64,000 bases of DNA from Peromyscus leucopus (Eukaryota; Chordata; Mammalia; Rodentia; Cricetidae). The notes under the pieces are model-generated. The model saw nothing but the letters and a program-made list of their open reading frames with translations, was not told where the DNA came from and ran no database searches. The position numbers and the translations under genes were made by a program. Where the stretch lies: positions 28,968,994 through 29,032,993 of the forward strand of contig NC_051072.1 of the NCBI RefSeq assembly GCF_004664715.2, in the 5' to 3' direction. Below, one piece after another: positions 33,326-45,296 of this stretch; positions within the stretch are counted from its first letter, which is position 1; each line of letters starts with the position of its first letter.

Positions 33326-34150
33326 AATATTTCTGTCTTTATGGGCCACATGTTCTCTGTTACAGTTATCAACTCTATCATGATATGATGAAAGCTGCTA
33401 TACACTATACATAATTAAATGAACTCTATTCATGTTCCAATAAAACTTTATTTATATGTAAGTTTGTTAAGCCCTGAAGCCAAAAGAAGAAAAAGACATT
33501 AAAAAAATGTAAGATAGAAATGCAATAAAATGGTAAACAATCTGAACATCAAACTTCTCAGTTAAACACAAAGCAATCTGCAAATGGGATAAGGCAAACA
33601 AAACGTGACTATGTGTTGATCATGAGGCACATAATAAATCATAATTATGCTAGAAATTTTGCAATAAAAATGATGGCAAATGTTTAACCGGGAAAACACT
33701 AACAAAAACCATAACTGAATAACTATATTAGAAGAGAAAATAAGTATTAAGGCAAACCATACTATTTGAAATAAAAGACATGCTAATCTTTAAACTATAT
33801 GCACCTACCAATATAGCCTCAGACTATAGAAATCAAAACTCACAAACTTAAAAAGAAACAGTTATAAGTCTACAATCATACATCTCTTTCATAAACTTAT
33901 CAAAAAGGTAAAAGCCCTAATAACTAGAAGATTTCAATCACTGAGTTAACAAACTTGATCTAAGTGATATATGTAGCAGTTTACACTCAGCAATTAGGGA
34001 ACACTTCTTTTCAAACACAAATATTTTGGAAACATTAATCATATATTAAAAACACAAAACCAGTCTCAACAACAAAATAAGTGACAATTATTAGCCCACA
34101 TTTTTGGACTATACAATAAAGCCCTGATGATTTATTCCCAAATTATTTGA
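33326..34150 (+). mobile_element. Ancient repeat: possible hAT remnant, then L1 ORF2-like stretch
   Basis: atgttccaataaaactttat (33433) resembles the end of an old DNA transposon, split by the B1. From about 33790 the plus strand carries diverged L1 ORF2 endonuclease-region sequence (aagatttcaatcactgagtt, acacttcttttcaaacacaa, aaaaccagtctcaacaacaa). All frames are broken. Confidence 0.5.
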
Positions 34151-35620
34151 ATCAGAGTCAGTTATGGTTTATTACCACTCCAGAAGTGGAAATAGATTTA
34201 ATGTCGTTTTCTGTTTCTGTAAATGTGTCCCAGAGGCTTCTGAGCTTTGAGCTCATGAGTCAAGCTCACAGAAGCCATTTGCAATCACTGTGGCCTAGTC
34301 TGTGACTGACACTTAGCTTCTCCTCGAAGAAGAGTAATGTAAACAGTCCCTCAAAGTCCTTCCCAGGTCCTTGCTGCTTGGTATTTACCATTGTCGTGGC
34401 CAACTAGGAAATTTTCATAGACTGATATCCAGTGTGCCCGCATGATTAGAGCCTTGTTTTATAGCTGTCATAAAGGTGATTGATCAAACCCTGTCTGGTG
34501 ATGACGGGTTTCTCTGATTTAGTGTGCTTTTACTGAGAGTCCTTATATCTAAACCTTTCATTTACAAAAATGAAATCTTATTTCCTTCATTTAAAATTTA
34601 TGCACAACAAATCTGGAAGTCTAATTGTGGACCTATCATTATTATCATTCTATTGAGATAGTACCTGCATTCCTGAGATGTCACAGAATGGAGTGTGTTA
34701 CCTGTGGAAACCCTACAAGTATCAAAGGTTGAGAAACCGTCATTTATTCTGTGTGGACTAGCATAAGCAATTGGCACTAGAGACCATGTCCCTATGTGAT
34801 CCTGTTAGCCAGCTTGTGCCTGTCAGGGCAGCCATGTTCCTGAAAGAGTAATCTAACAGATAAGCACCTTTTTATGACTTCATATTGTAAATAGTTTAAA
34901 GTGGACTTTGTCTGTTGACATCAGCCTTAACTGCTGCGAGCAACAGCCATAACATTGCCGATGTGGTTAGGCACAGCCCTTAGGGATTATAGGAATTGCC
35001 CAGGTCAGCTGCTGTTGAGTTAAAAAATAAATAAATAAATAAATAAAACCACTAGAGAGGCCTCTGAGAAGATACAGAAGATGATTGTATCTAGTATATT
35101 GTTTCTCACACTTCAGTATATGATTCATTCAGGGATCTTATTAAAATGCAGGCTCTTTTTAAGAAAGTTTAAGGCGTGGTCAGAAATCCTTCATTGCTAA
35201 CAATGTCTGGGTAGTTCCAGCGCTTTTAGTTCAATGACCACTCTCAAGTACCAAAGCCTTCTCCGTGCACTTGAGAATCCTCTAGACTGTAACGAAGCAG
35301 CCATCCTAGTCCAAGGCAGGATTTAGGTGACCCAAGAGGGTTAGAAGCATGTTATTTGTGTAAGCAGCACACACAATTCTAGAAATAAGCTGTCTAAATA
35401 AGTTCGTCCCAAATGAAGACTGTTTGGAGAGAAGACATGCTACCACCTCATGACAAGGTGAGAACAATGATTATCTGGTAGTGTAGTGCACACTAAAACA
35501 TGCACTGGAATGTCTAGAGACCCGGAGCAAGTGGGCAAGCCTCAAATACCTCCCTCCTAGTGTTCCATGAGCTATGTGCCTAAAGGAGCAGATTAAAACA
35601 GGGAGCGGAAGGAGCCTCAG
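34151..35620. other. Unassigned, repeat-poor
   Basis: About 1.5 kb with no repeat I recognise other than an (AAAT)n run at 35025-35047. It is a candidate for conserved noncoding sequence only because it is repeat-poor. Confidence 0.35.
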
Positions 35621-35624
35621 AACG

Positions 35625-36160
35625 AGAGGATTCAGATCTATCATCTAATGCCACTTGTGTGACCTTGATTAAGTTATTTCAAGCTTTGAGATTCAATTTC
35701 CACAATTCTACAGGGGAAATAATATTAACACTACTACCATTTTGATATGAAAAGTCCCCATGCGTTGAAAGCTTGGGCCCCACTATAGCAAGATTCAGAC
35801 ATGATGTTTAGGGGAAGCAAATGGATCATTAGAGCACTGACCATAACAACTGATTAATCCACTGAGGGATTTGATGTGTCATTTGGAGTAACAGATTTAG
35901 GAAGTGGGACCAAACTGAAGGAAATAGATCCTTGGAGGTGTGCCCTTGTAGACCATCTTCTCTCCCTCCTCACCCCCACCGCTTTCATTAATGGGGTGAG
36001 TAGTGTTCCTCCTCTTCCGTCTTCCACCTCATTACAGACCCAGGAGCCATGGAGCCAGCCCACCACAGATGGAAACCTCTGAAAGCACAAGCCAGTACAA
36101 ATCCTTTCTCCTTTAAGTAGTTCGGGTCAGGTATTGGGTCACAGTGGCAGGAAGATGACA
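35625..36160 (+). mobile_element. MIR-like segment, then MaLR-type LTR
   Basis: acttgtgtgaccttgattaa (35651) is MIR-like. From 35845, ttaggaagtgggaccaaact, gatggaaacctctgaaagca and tcaggtattgggtcacagtg follow the order of MaLR LTRs. Confidence 0.55.
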
Positions 36161-36680
36161 GTCACAACCGAGTCACAAAGATTGTTCGCACTCAGCAAGA
36201 CAATTGTCGGAAAAGTACTTTTGTAAACTCCGGGTTCTGCATCTAGTCATTTTATTTAGAAGACACACGCGTATAAGGGAAGCCACAGATGGGTGATATC
36301 GCCACTGAATTAAAAAAGCTCCAGCGACTCTACTTTCACTCTTTATTTATCCGCAGTGAACCTGACATTAGAAGGTCAGCCTGCTTCCCGGGAGCTCAGC
36401 TGAAGCAGACCACAGCACATCTTCTAACAAGGTTCTTGTCAGCCCCTGTATTGGTACTTGGGAGAATAGCTCAGCACAGTGTGACACGTCACAAAATAAC
36501 AGAGGTTCCAAAACAGCCCTTTATTTTTCCACCGATTTCTCACGTGCTCTTTCCATTGCCTTTTAACCTCATCATGCCAAAAAACAAAAAACAAAAAACA
36601 AAACAAAACAAAAACAAACAAACAAACAAAAAACACGGCCCTGTTGTGGATGTTGTGTAATGCTCAACTTAAAAATCTTT
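36161..36680. other. Unassigned, with (CAAAA/CAAA)n at 36580-36632
   Basis: A-rich low-complexity run. The 123-codon ORF through it is discounted. Confidence 0.45.
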
Positions 36681-36681
36681 T

Positions 36682-37178
36682 TTCTGGGGCTGGAGGGAAT
36701 GGCTCAGCAGTTAAGAACATTGGCTTCTGTTTCAAGAGTCCTAAGTTCAATTCTCAGCACCCACACAGAAGCTCGCAACTGTCTATAACTGTAGTCCCAT
36801 GCCTTTTCTGGTGTGAGGACATGCAGACAAAACACCCATATACATCAAATATATAAATTAACAAACAAATATTTTCTTAAGAGTCTCACTGTGTACCCCT
36901 GGCTGACCTTGAAATCACCATGTAGACCAGGTTAGCCTTGGTTTCGTAGAGATTCACCTGTCTCTGCGGATCAAGGGCTAGAACAGAAGTTATGTGCCTC
37001 CACTCTCGACCTGCCTTCAAAATCTTGTGGCATGGTGATGCATGCCTGTAACACAAACATTTGGGAGGCAGAGAAAAGAGGATAATAGATTCAAACCCAG
37101 CCTGTGCTACATAGTAAGACCTTGTATAAACAAATAAATGAATGAATGAATGAATGAATGAATGAATGAATGAATGTA
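36682..37178. mobile_element. SINE cluster: B2/B3 (+), B1 (-), B1-like (+), (AATG)n
   Basis: B2/B3 head ggggctggagggaatggctc at 36687-36706. Reversed B1 gagtctcactgtgtacccct at 36880-37000. Plus B1-like catggtgatgcatgcctgta from 37029. An AATG array of about 10 units closes the cluster at 37136-37176. Confidence 0.75.
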
Positions 37179-38705
37179 TCAAAGCAGGATAAATGAAATA
37201 TGACCCGATATGATTCTAATGATGATATGCATAATAGTGTATTCTGTGCTATCTGATGCATTGTGTTGTTGTATATGTGCCGAACTGGATTCTGCTAGTT
37301 ATCTATAGCTTATTTATCCTAGTACCTAAGGGTTATTCTAAATTACTTGTTTGTATACCCCCCTTGCTGCAAAATACTATAAATGAAGATTACAATGGAC
37401 AATTACAATTGTTGTCTCTCTTTTCCTCATATTTCTATATTCTTTGGGTATTCCTACCTCCTCAAAGGGCCAACTTAGGATAGTTGCTCTTTACCCAGGA
37501 ACTATTTTGTCCCATGTCAGGACATCTGGCAATATCAACTATCATCAGGATAGAGGTGGCTCTAGCAGCCTCTGAGTAGGGAACAAGGATGATGCAAAAT
37601 ATTGTACAATGATCAGGAGACCCAATACATCAAAAACATATCCAGCCCACAATATTACTACTACTGAGGTTGAGAAGCTAACTTGGAGAGAAGCTAATTC
37701 CAGCTCTGCTCAAGCTCCCCTGAAAACTCACAAACCGAACTCTGTTGCAAAAGTAGCAGATTAATGGTGAACACCTGACCTGTAGGGTCAATGAACCTGA
37801 ACAAGAGATTTACTGAGGATTCTGAGAAAGAGAGGTTCTCATCGTCTCCTGAGAGGTTTTGGAAGTAGCTCTTCATGCCTGGTTCTACCTAACATAGATT
37901 ATCAGGGAACAATTCTACTCTTTGTTGGAGGGGGGGAAAAAACTAAAATCTGGGGAAAAGACAGAAACATTGGAGATGCTGTATAAGAATGTGTAAAGTA
38001 GTGAGCCCTGAATGGTGGCAGGGGTAGGGGAGTGAAAAAAAAAAATCAGAGTCAGTAAGTTTTACAAAAAGTCCACTCAGTCTAATTAAATGAATTATTG
38101 GATTAACTGAGAGGGTATACAGTAATTTCAATAAACAGAGTCGCAAGCACACACACGGGGTGGGGGGGGGAGTGTTGAGAAAGACTATCATTATAATAAA
38201 AGTCATTTAAGCCAATGGTAGAAATCTGCGGAGAATTTCTCCTTAAAACTTGTTAGCAGGTTTTGTAAACACGGGTTGAAATGAATTGTCTTTCTCCTCA
38301 CAGTCTGCGCTGCTGTGAAAAGAGTTCGATTTTTGTTGTAGGAGAACTCAAAGCTAGCTTGCATTAGTGAATGGATCTCATTGTCCAACTAATGCATTAT
38401 GCATCGCAATCACATGGCCAGCCAGACCAAGCTGGAAATGCAGCCAAAAGTTGTGTCCCTGATTCATTAACTCTCTCACTGCGGCTGCAGAACCCATATT
38501 GCCCTACTGTGTGTTAAAAGTCGATCCCATCCCACTCTTCCTTTGGAGATACCCAAAGCCACCACTATTCTGAGTAGAAGCATAGTGACATCTTCCTTTT
38601 TATTAAATTGTTCTAACCTTCATATGGACATCATGTCCACGATCTCCTCTCAGGCATTGGCGCCTCCTCTTCATAAGATACGCTCTTCATTATCCAGGAA
38701 CACAA
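37179..38705. other. Unassigned
   Basis: About 1.5 kb without recognised elements. Short G/A runs at 37928-37940, 38035-38045 and 38158-38171. Confidence 0.4.
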
Positions 38706-39067
38706 TGTTATTCACCGCGAGAGAACGGACCACAAGATATACAATGAAACCCACGTTAAGAGTTTTATTGGTAGAGAGTGGGGGGAAAGGAAAAGGGGGC
38801 GCGTGCACAGGCCTGTCTAAAAGAAACATGGTGGAGAGAGAGCGTGGGGGCAGTTGTGTGCGCTTTTAAAGGTAGCTCAGCTATGGTATAGGGGCTGACG
38901 TAGCCATGCCAAGCACGCGGATAGATTATGTGGCCACACTGCGCATGTGCATAGAATACATAGGCCATAAGGCCCTGAGGTGATTAACCATTTTTCCAGA
39001 ATGCTGACGGCGCATGCACGGCTGTGGGACCCCGGAAGTGACTAGGAGGGTGCCGGAAATGATAACA
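38706..39067 (-). mobile_element. Solo LTR, ERV2/ERVK-like, CpG-containing
   Basis: 362 bp with terminal inverted repeat TGTTAT...ATAACA. On the minus strand it has a TATA-like cctttaaaagcgc, then ctctaccaataaaactctta (poly(A) signal) and a U5-like gttctctcgcggtgaataac. CpG-bearing motifs (gcgcatg, cgcgtg, ccgg) are dense for this region. No internal retroviral region is present. Confidence 0.7.
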
Positions 39068-39436
39068 CAGAAGCTTACGAGAATCAAGTGGAGAGAATTA
39101 GAAATTTTCCCCAGTCCACCCCTGCCGCCCCAAGCCTTACTCCCCCTGATGACACCCCCAGCCCTTGCCCCTACTCCAGGTTCTCCTCTAAGGCTTCAAC
39201 TCTTCCATTTCAATTGCACAGCATCTGCTGCCCAGCCGTGCGTCATACAAAGATTTGAACTCCAGCAAATTAAGTGTGCCATCTCAAGAGGGTCTAGCCT
39301 TGAATAAAAAACTCCCTGAAATTTGTGCTTATCCCAAATTCTTACATACTTGCATTGAGCCTAGAACCCACTGTCCTCCTGGTATGATTTCTTTGAAGGC
39401 CAGTCTGTCCTTTTCTGTCAACAGACTTCACTTCAA
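39068..39436. other. Unassigned
   Basis: C-rich first half (39100-39180). No recognised feature. Confidence 0.35.
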
Positions 39437-39660
39437 CCTGATGGTGGTTCTCAACCTTCCTAATGCTGTGATCCTTTAATACAGTTCCTCAAGCTGTGGT
39501 GATCCCCATCACAAAATTATTTTGTTGCTACTTCATAACTATAATGTTGCTACTATTATGAATTATAATGTAAATACAATTTAAGATTGCATATGTATAT
39601 GCATATCCTTTGTGGAGGATATTGAATATGCAACTGGCAAAGAGGTTGAGAACTACTGGA
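39437..39660 (+). mobile_element. URR1-type hAT DNA transposon, copy 1
   Basis: Starts ggtggttctcaaccttccta and ends gaggttgagaactactgga, which are inverted ends. The body tttgttgctacttcataact and ctactattatgaattataat matches the nonautonomous rodent URR1. Confidence 0.85.
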
Positions 39661-39852
39661 ACAGGTTTCCCAAGGAACAGGTGTGGAGAAATCCCTTTCC
39701 ATTCTTATTAGGAAGGCCCACCTCTCCTTGGGCAATTGTTATCTCTTTTCAGAACTCTGCACACCAAGAAGGTGGCCCTCTTCATGAAAACAAATCTGTT
39801 CCCCTAATCCGGAGCCCCCAGAGTGATCTCATTCACTAAGGATGATTTTCTA

Positions 39853-40135
39853 GTCAGACATGCTTGTGCATGCTTGTAACCTCAGCAGAAGACTAGAAGT
39901 CTGAGACCGGCTAAGCCTGAATAAGAAGACCTTGGTGCAAATGAAAACAAGGAGCTGGAGAAATGTTTCAGCAGGACTGGGTTCACTTTCCAGCTGCTTC
40001 ATCAGGCAGTTCACAACCACCTGTAACCCCAGCTCCAGGACATCAGATGACCTCTCTAGTCCTTCCTGACATTTCACACTAGAGCACAAACCCATGCAGA
40101 CCTAAACATATTCACATAATTCAGAACAAACAACA
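39853..40135 (+). mobile_element. B1-like plus B2-like SINE remnants
   Basis: gtcagacatgcttgtgcatg with cttgtaacctcagcagaaga, then ggagctggagaaatgtttca and catcagatgacctctctagt, and a long A/C-rich tail. Confidence 0.6.
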
Positions 40136-40270
40136 AAAACCTACCAACACCACCCTCTTCAAAGAGAAGATGATTTTCTCTTTCTAAAGATATGTATATA
40201 AACACACTTACTAACACAATGTGTTTGGGGTTTAGTTTGAAAGGCATTTGTAGGTACTTTATGGTTGGAA

Positions 40271-40445
40271 TGATGGATGGATGGATGGATGGATGGATGG
40301 ATGGATGGATGGATGGATGGACATATGGTTGGACATATGGATAGTAGACACAGAGTCTTGCTATGTAGCCCAATCTGGTCTCAAATTTATGATCCTCCTG
40401 CCTCAGTACTGGGATTACAGGCATATGCCACCAGCTCTGGCCTAA
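40271..40445 (-). mobile_element. (GGAT)n array and truncated B1 SINE
   Basis: About 12 ATGG units at 40272-40321. Then reversed B1 gagtcttgctatgtagccca, tactgggattacaggcatat. Confidence 0.85.
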
Positions 40446-41548
40446 TATACGTCTTTCAATTTTACCTCAGAGCTAGAAGTTCACTGTCACACCCACCGAA
40501 AATGTTTAAGAAATGTGATTTTTTTTTCCCTTCTCCTAACTTCCAGGGAGACCAGACAACAACTTGGCTTCAGTTTAGAAATGAAGATGCCAGTGTAGCT
40601 GTTTTGAGCGTTAATCTGAGCTCTTGGGGACTAGTGCAGGAGCTTGGTCTCAAAGACCTTCCGTGGTTTTCAGCAATTTGTTCCGTGTAAACAGTGTATT
40701 TTCAAAGTCCAGGAGTGTCCAGATAAAAGTGGCCTAGAGTTTTAGTAAACATTTGCTTTTGGTGATAGAAACAATGACAGTTCTTAGCATGACCTCTGGT
40801 CTTAACCCTTTCCATCCCAGGACTCTCCCTGCGAAGCCCCAATACTAGTTGCCAGTTCTAGTCTGGGTTCCCTGGGCTCCAGTCATGCTAGGATAAGCAA
40901 TGTCCTTCCCACAACTTCAGGGGAAGCCAAACTGAGCTTTCTCTGAAGTCAAGATGTCTAGTCCTCCCTAGACATTCCCTTAGCCTACTCCTTCTCATTA
41001 CACACTTCTCTTCTCCAGAATAATTGCTTTTTTTTTTTTTTAATTTTTTTTAAAATCTCTCAGGGCCAGTCAACCCAAAGTTGGAAACTGTATCCATACA
41101 AATCTCTGGAGGCAATGGTTCAGAGAGTTTTGAATGAGTGCTTTGCAGAATGTAGGAAAAGTAGGAACATGTGTGAGCCATAGAACACAGGGGACGAACA
41201 AGGACAAGGTGGCTGGTGGGGGGGCAGAATGGGTAAACAGAAAGGAAGCATCCGTAAGACAGAGTCTAATAAACTCTTGATCCACCGCAAGCCTTGGATC
41301 TAGTAGTTCTGATTATTCAGATGCCTATGGTCAAGGAGATGATAAATGTTCATATTTCTAGGTAGGAGCTAAAAAATCATCCTTAAGTCCTGCCCACTTA
41401 ATGGTCTCCTAGCTCCAGATTGTAAAGCTCTTCCAAATGCTTACATCGTGATTTTCCTTTTAACAAGGTCCTCTATAGACCTACAGGCCTAAGCACCATC
41501 ACCTTCATATGAAGCAAGCCTTCCCTAGTATGTGATTCTCACTATAAT
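40446..41548. other. Unassigned
   Basis: No recognised gene or repeat except a T run at 41029-41050. Confidence 0.4.
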
Positions 41549-41733
41549 TTATGTATTTATTTTGTGCATGTGCATGTGTATATGTGTGCAGCTCACCTGC
41601 CACGGTGTGAGTGTGGAGGTCAGAAGACAGCTTATAGGAGTCAGTTCTTCCCTTCCATCATATGGATCCTGGTGCTCAAACCCAGGTCATCGGGTATGGA
41701 GGCAAGAATCTTTACCTGCAAAACCAGCTAAGG
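41549..41733 (-). mobile_element. B3-type SINE
   Basis: tttattttgtgcatgtgcat, gtgtggaggtcagaagacag, tggtgctcaaacccaggtca: reversed B3. Confidence 0.75.
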
Positions 41734-42766
41734 AGTGATATTTCATCTTAATCTCTACTGAATGTCTTCTAGTTAGCTGTTGCCACTGAACTCCACAATC
41801 TCCAGGAATTTCTAAAAGGAAGAGGATTCTAATGATTAGATGTTTAGACCTATGGCCTCCCTCACCCTCCCCTACCTCCGTTAGGGAAATTCAAAGGATT
41901 TCCTAAGTAGGACATTTGATTGCATTTATTGAGCACTTGCTGTTTGCTAGACTGGTCCTAAGTGCTTTGAATGAACTACTCCAGTGTCCTTGGCATGCCT
42001 GAGGACTATTAGTGCCTGCTTTTTACATGTGAGAGAACCAGAAAGCTATGTCATCTCCCCTTTCAGAGAGAGTGGCGGAAAGCACCGTCCCAAAGCATGC
42101 CACTTTCACAGACTGATTGTTGAAGGATGACGCAAATGAAAAGAAGCAGACACGGGTGAAATTCTTTTCCCTCCCCCTTCAGCATCTCTGTCGGGAAGGG
42201 CGACAATTCTTTTTTTCATTTTTATTTTAGGTTTGTTTCTTCAAAGGCTGAGGACAAGTCGAGGCTTCATCAACTCAGAGAAAGGGGCAGAAGAATATTC
42301 ATAGCAGACTAGCTACCTGGTCTTTATCTTCCATTGGTCACCCCCATATGACTCCCTTCCTGCAGCATGAACCACCACGGAAGGTCAAGGTCCTTTTCTT
42401 TTGTTTTGCCATTTCCCTACAAGACCATTATTTTCTCCGGAGATTCTGTACAAGTTTGGGCTCTAACCATCCCTTGGAGTCACCAAATACTCATGGGAGC
42501 ATTTGGTGTATACGTTAATACCATGGCTTGTTTTACCCATCTATCATTTGTCAATCTCATTCACAGGGCCCCAGTCAGCAAACTGAAGAACAGTACAGGG
42601 GAAACTTGAAGATCAGTAGTACATGGAGCAAGCAGCCAAGGGTCACAGTCAACAGTGGTGTGTGTGCCGACCACAGAGAGGAGATAAACAGGAATTGTAT
42701 GGCGTGGAGGTCCCTGTGCTCATAGATACTTAGGGAAACCTGGAGTGTTATCATGCTGGGTTATTA
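41734..42766. other. Mostly unassigned; MIR-like at 41920-42045
   Basis: tgcatttattgagcacttgc followed by tagactggtcctaagtgctt is the MIR signature. The rest shows nothing recognised. Confidence 0.5.
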
Positions 42767-42767
42767 T

Positions 42768-42925
42768 TTTTTGTTTGTTTGTTTTTTGTTTTTTGAGACA
42801 GGGTTTCTGTGAAGCAGTCCTGGAACTCACTCTGTAGACCAGGCTGGCCTCGAACTCACAGACATCTGTCTGCTTCTGCCTCCTGAGTGCTGGGATTAAA
42901 GGTGTGCACCACCACTGCCCCAGTT
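42768..42925 (-). mobile_element. B1 SINE
   Basis: ttttttgagacagggtttct, tctgtagaccaggctggcct and tgagtgctgggattaaaggt. Confidence 0.93.
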
Positions 42926-43741
42926 TACACAGGGTTATTCTTCAAGGGAAGGAATGGGTATAGACCTATCATCCATCCAGAAGGCTAGGAGCAGATGGAC
43001 GTATATTCTAGCCTGACGACCTTTGTGCTATCTGTGTGACCAGAGACCACACCAAAACCTCCCACAGACTGTTGTTTTTCTCAGTCAGTCTATAGAACCT
43101 CTTTATAGAAAGTGTCACACGTACTTTTCAAAGGATTTGATGTAGTCACGTCCAATCTTTATTCAACTTACTGTTCCTCAACAAGATTTCTGTATGCTTT
43201 ATTATGCACATAAGATTGCATTAATTATCACCAGAATAAGTTGTCACCAAATTGTGCTGGGCTTAAATATGCCTAAAATAAACTACTTGGGGGATCAGAT
43301 TCCCAAAGTTTAAAGCAACACCACCTCCTTAGTCATGTTCAACCGACCTGCCTCCTTGCTTCCCGCAGACCATCACTCTGCGGGTGTGGAGGTCGAAGAG
43401 ATCCGTGCAGCCAAGAAGGAAACTGGCTCTCACCGGTTTATGGATGGAGTAACTGCAAAGGCAGCTGTGAACAGGAAGACCTGGAGCCTGCACCTCCTCC
43501 TGCTACGCCTGTCTTCTCCGCTTTCTTCCCACCTGCCTGTGCCCGCCGGCACTGGCTCCTCGCCTCCTTCCCTCTCCGACAGGCCCAGCCAAGTCTCCTT
43601 TGGCTCTTTTTCAATTGTCAGTAGCTAAATGAGTTAATTCATAAGAGAACCAAGAGGAAGCTGTGTTTTAGCATTTAACCCAAAATGCTTTCTTCCATTC
43701 AATTTTCCCATTAAGAAGGCTTACACTTTAAACCACCAATA
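42926..43741. other. Unassigned, relatively CpG-rich at 43360-43600
   Basis: A 97-codon plus-strand ORF (43335-43628) overlaps a pyrimidine-rich tract ending in cccgcag at 43372. The sequence is GC-richer than its surroundings and repeat-free. The peptide has no recognised domain. It could be chance, a noncoding-RNA exon or a regulatory element. Confidence 0.3.
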
Positions 43742-43931
43742 ATTTTTTTTTTTTTTTTTTTTTGTTTTTTTTGTTTTGTTTTTTTTGTTTTTCGAGACAG
43801 GTCTTCTCTGTGTAGCTTCGCGCCTTTCCTGGAACTCACTCTGTAGCCCGGCTGGCCTTGAACTCACAGAGATCCGTCTGCCTCTGCCTCCAGAGTGCTG
43901 GGATTAAAGGCGTGCGCCCCACCGCCTGGCC
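43742..43931 (-). mobile_element. Young B1 SINE with target duplication
   Basis: T-rich tail, tttttcgagacaggtcttct, tagcttcgcgcctttcctgg, and the 5' end accgcctggc. ccaataatt occurs on both sides (9 bp). Confidence 0.94.
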
Positions 43932-43944
43932 AATAATTATTTTT

Positions 43945-44188
43945 TAAGGACGGTGGATCTGGGAAGAGTTGGGGGAGGGGTGAATATGATCAAAAAGTAT
44001 CATGAGAAGGTCTCAAAGAACTAGTATAAATAAGGAGGAAAAATTTTTAAAAAATAAATGCGATTTTAATTTAAAACGAAAACCTCTCAGACATAAAAGG
44101 AAAATCACAATTTTTGTTTTGGTTTTGGTTTTTGGTTTTTGGTTTTGTTTTGGTTTTTCGAAACAGGGTTTCTCTGTGTAGCTTTGTG
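43945..44188. mobile_element. L1 3' fragment (+) and truncated B1 (-)
   Basis: gagttgggggaggggtgaat, atgatcaaaaagtatcatga: L1 3' UTR, plus. Then T/G tail and tttttcgaaacagggtttct, tgtgtagctttg: 3' part of a reversed B1. Confidence 0.65.
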
Positions 44189-44229
44189 GAGAAATCACGA
44201 TTTTTAAAAGTATCATTTCCACAATCTGG

Positions 44230-44640
44230 AGGAACAGTCAGCAAGGCTTAAGGCATCAACCTGCTGACTCCGGAAGAGAAGCTGCAGCTGGGTTTTGAAA
44301 TCCTCCCCTGAGTACAGAGCGATCTCTTTCAGTCAGGCCCCTGGTTGTCGGGATGAGAAGCCTCTGCTTTTAGCGTGCTGATGCCAGAAACAAAAGCTAG
44401 GAAGTTCGTTCACTGACCCTTGACCTCTGCGCAGTGACCATCGTGTGCTCGGGTCCTTAGGGACCAGCTGCGTGCCCTTGTTGAACAATGTCAGCTCTCC
44501 GGGCGGGGGCACTGTTTACAGCACGCACTTAAAAGCACCATTTTCAAACAGCAACACAGAAACTTCTGAAAACAAGGGCGAGCCAACGGGAACAGCCTGT
44601 TCAGTGCACAGCTTCCCGGTCCTTTCGACGCTTGTTGTTT
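44230..44640. promoter_or_regulatory. Candidate distal regulatory element (DR1 plus forkhead motif)
   Basis: Repeat-free, GC-richer block. tgacccttgacct at 44414-44426 is, on the minus strand, AGGTCAAGGGTCA, a perfect DR1 for HNF4/PPAR-RXR type receptors. TGTTTAC at 44513-44519 is a forkhead core. Both motif types also occur in the SELENOP promoter 33 kb away. Function is inferred from motifs only. Confidence 0.3.
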
Positions 44641-45002
44641 TTTTTTTTTTTAAAGACAGACTGACCTAAAATTCATTATCCATTGCAGGTGTGCACCAAC
44701 ATGCCTGCCGATCCTTTTGTCTTGCTTACCCTTCAAAGGAACTTAAAAAAAAAACGCCATCTCTGACAAGTTTTGCTCTGCAGAGGAATCCAGTATCGAA
44801 TCCAACTTCCTGTGAAACCTCCCACAATCCCAGGGCAGGCTCTTGACCTGTGGACACACTGGCCTCTCGTTCAGACAAACCCTTTGCTTTGAAGAACTGA
44901 CTCCTTGGAGAAAATTAGCCTTTCTTTCTTGGTAGGATGATCTTTTTTTTTTTTTTTTTTTTAATTTTCAGAAAACCCAAGTCAGAACCTTGAACTCTTA
45001 CA

Positions 45003-45095
45003 GATTTTTTTTTTTTTTCCAATCCTAGAATCAGGCCCAGGGCCTCACAAATGCTGCACAAGCGCTCCACCATTGAACTATGTGTACAGACCCTG
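45003..45095 (-). mobile_element. ID-like SINE
   Basis: T-rich tail, then cccagggcctcacaaatgct and gctccaccattgaactatgt, the reversed ID body. Confidence 0.65.
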
Positions 45096-45151
45096 TACAG
45101 TTATGTATCAGGGGTTCTCTGGCATTTTCGAATGTCAAAAATCTTGTTTTA

Positions 45152-45179
45152 CAAAAAAAAAAAAGAAAGAAAGAAAGAA

Positions 45180-45223
<44 letters not shown>

Positions 45224-45231
45224 AGAAAGGA

Positions 45232-45267
<36 letters not shown>

Positions 45268-45296
45268 AGAAAGAAAAGAAGGAAAGAAAAAAGAAA
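45152..45296. repeat. (GAAA)n microsatellite
   Basis: About 145 bases of AAAG/AAAGG-type repeat. It creates Lys/Glu-rich ORFs on plus and Phe/Ser-rich on minus, which are not genes. Confidence 0.97.

Noticed and set aside
38543..38869. 108-codon ORF as a retroviral gene remnant
   Set aside because: It overlaps the solo LTR in antisense and shows no retroviral motif; no internal proviral region adjoins it.
40271..40321. CRISPR-like or protein-coding tandem repeat
   Set aside because: Simple (GGAT)n microsatellite; no spacers, and the genome is mammalian.
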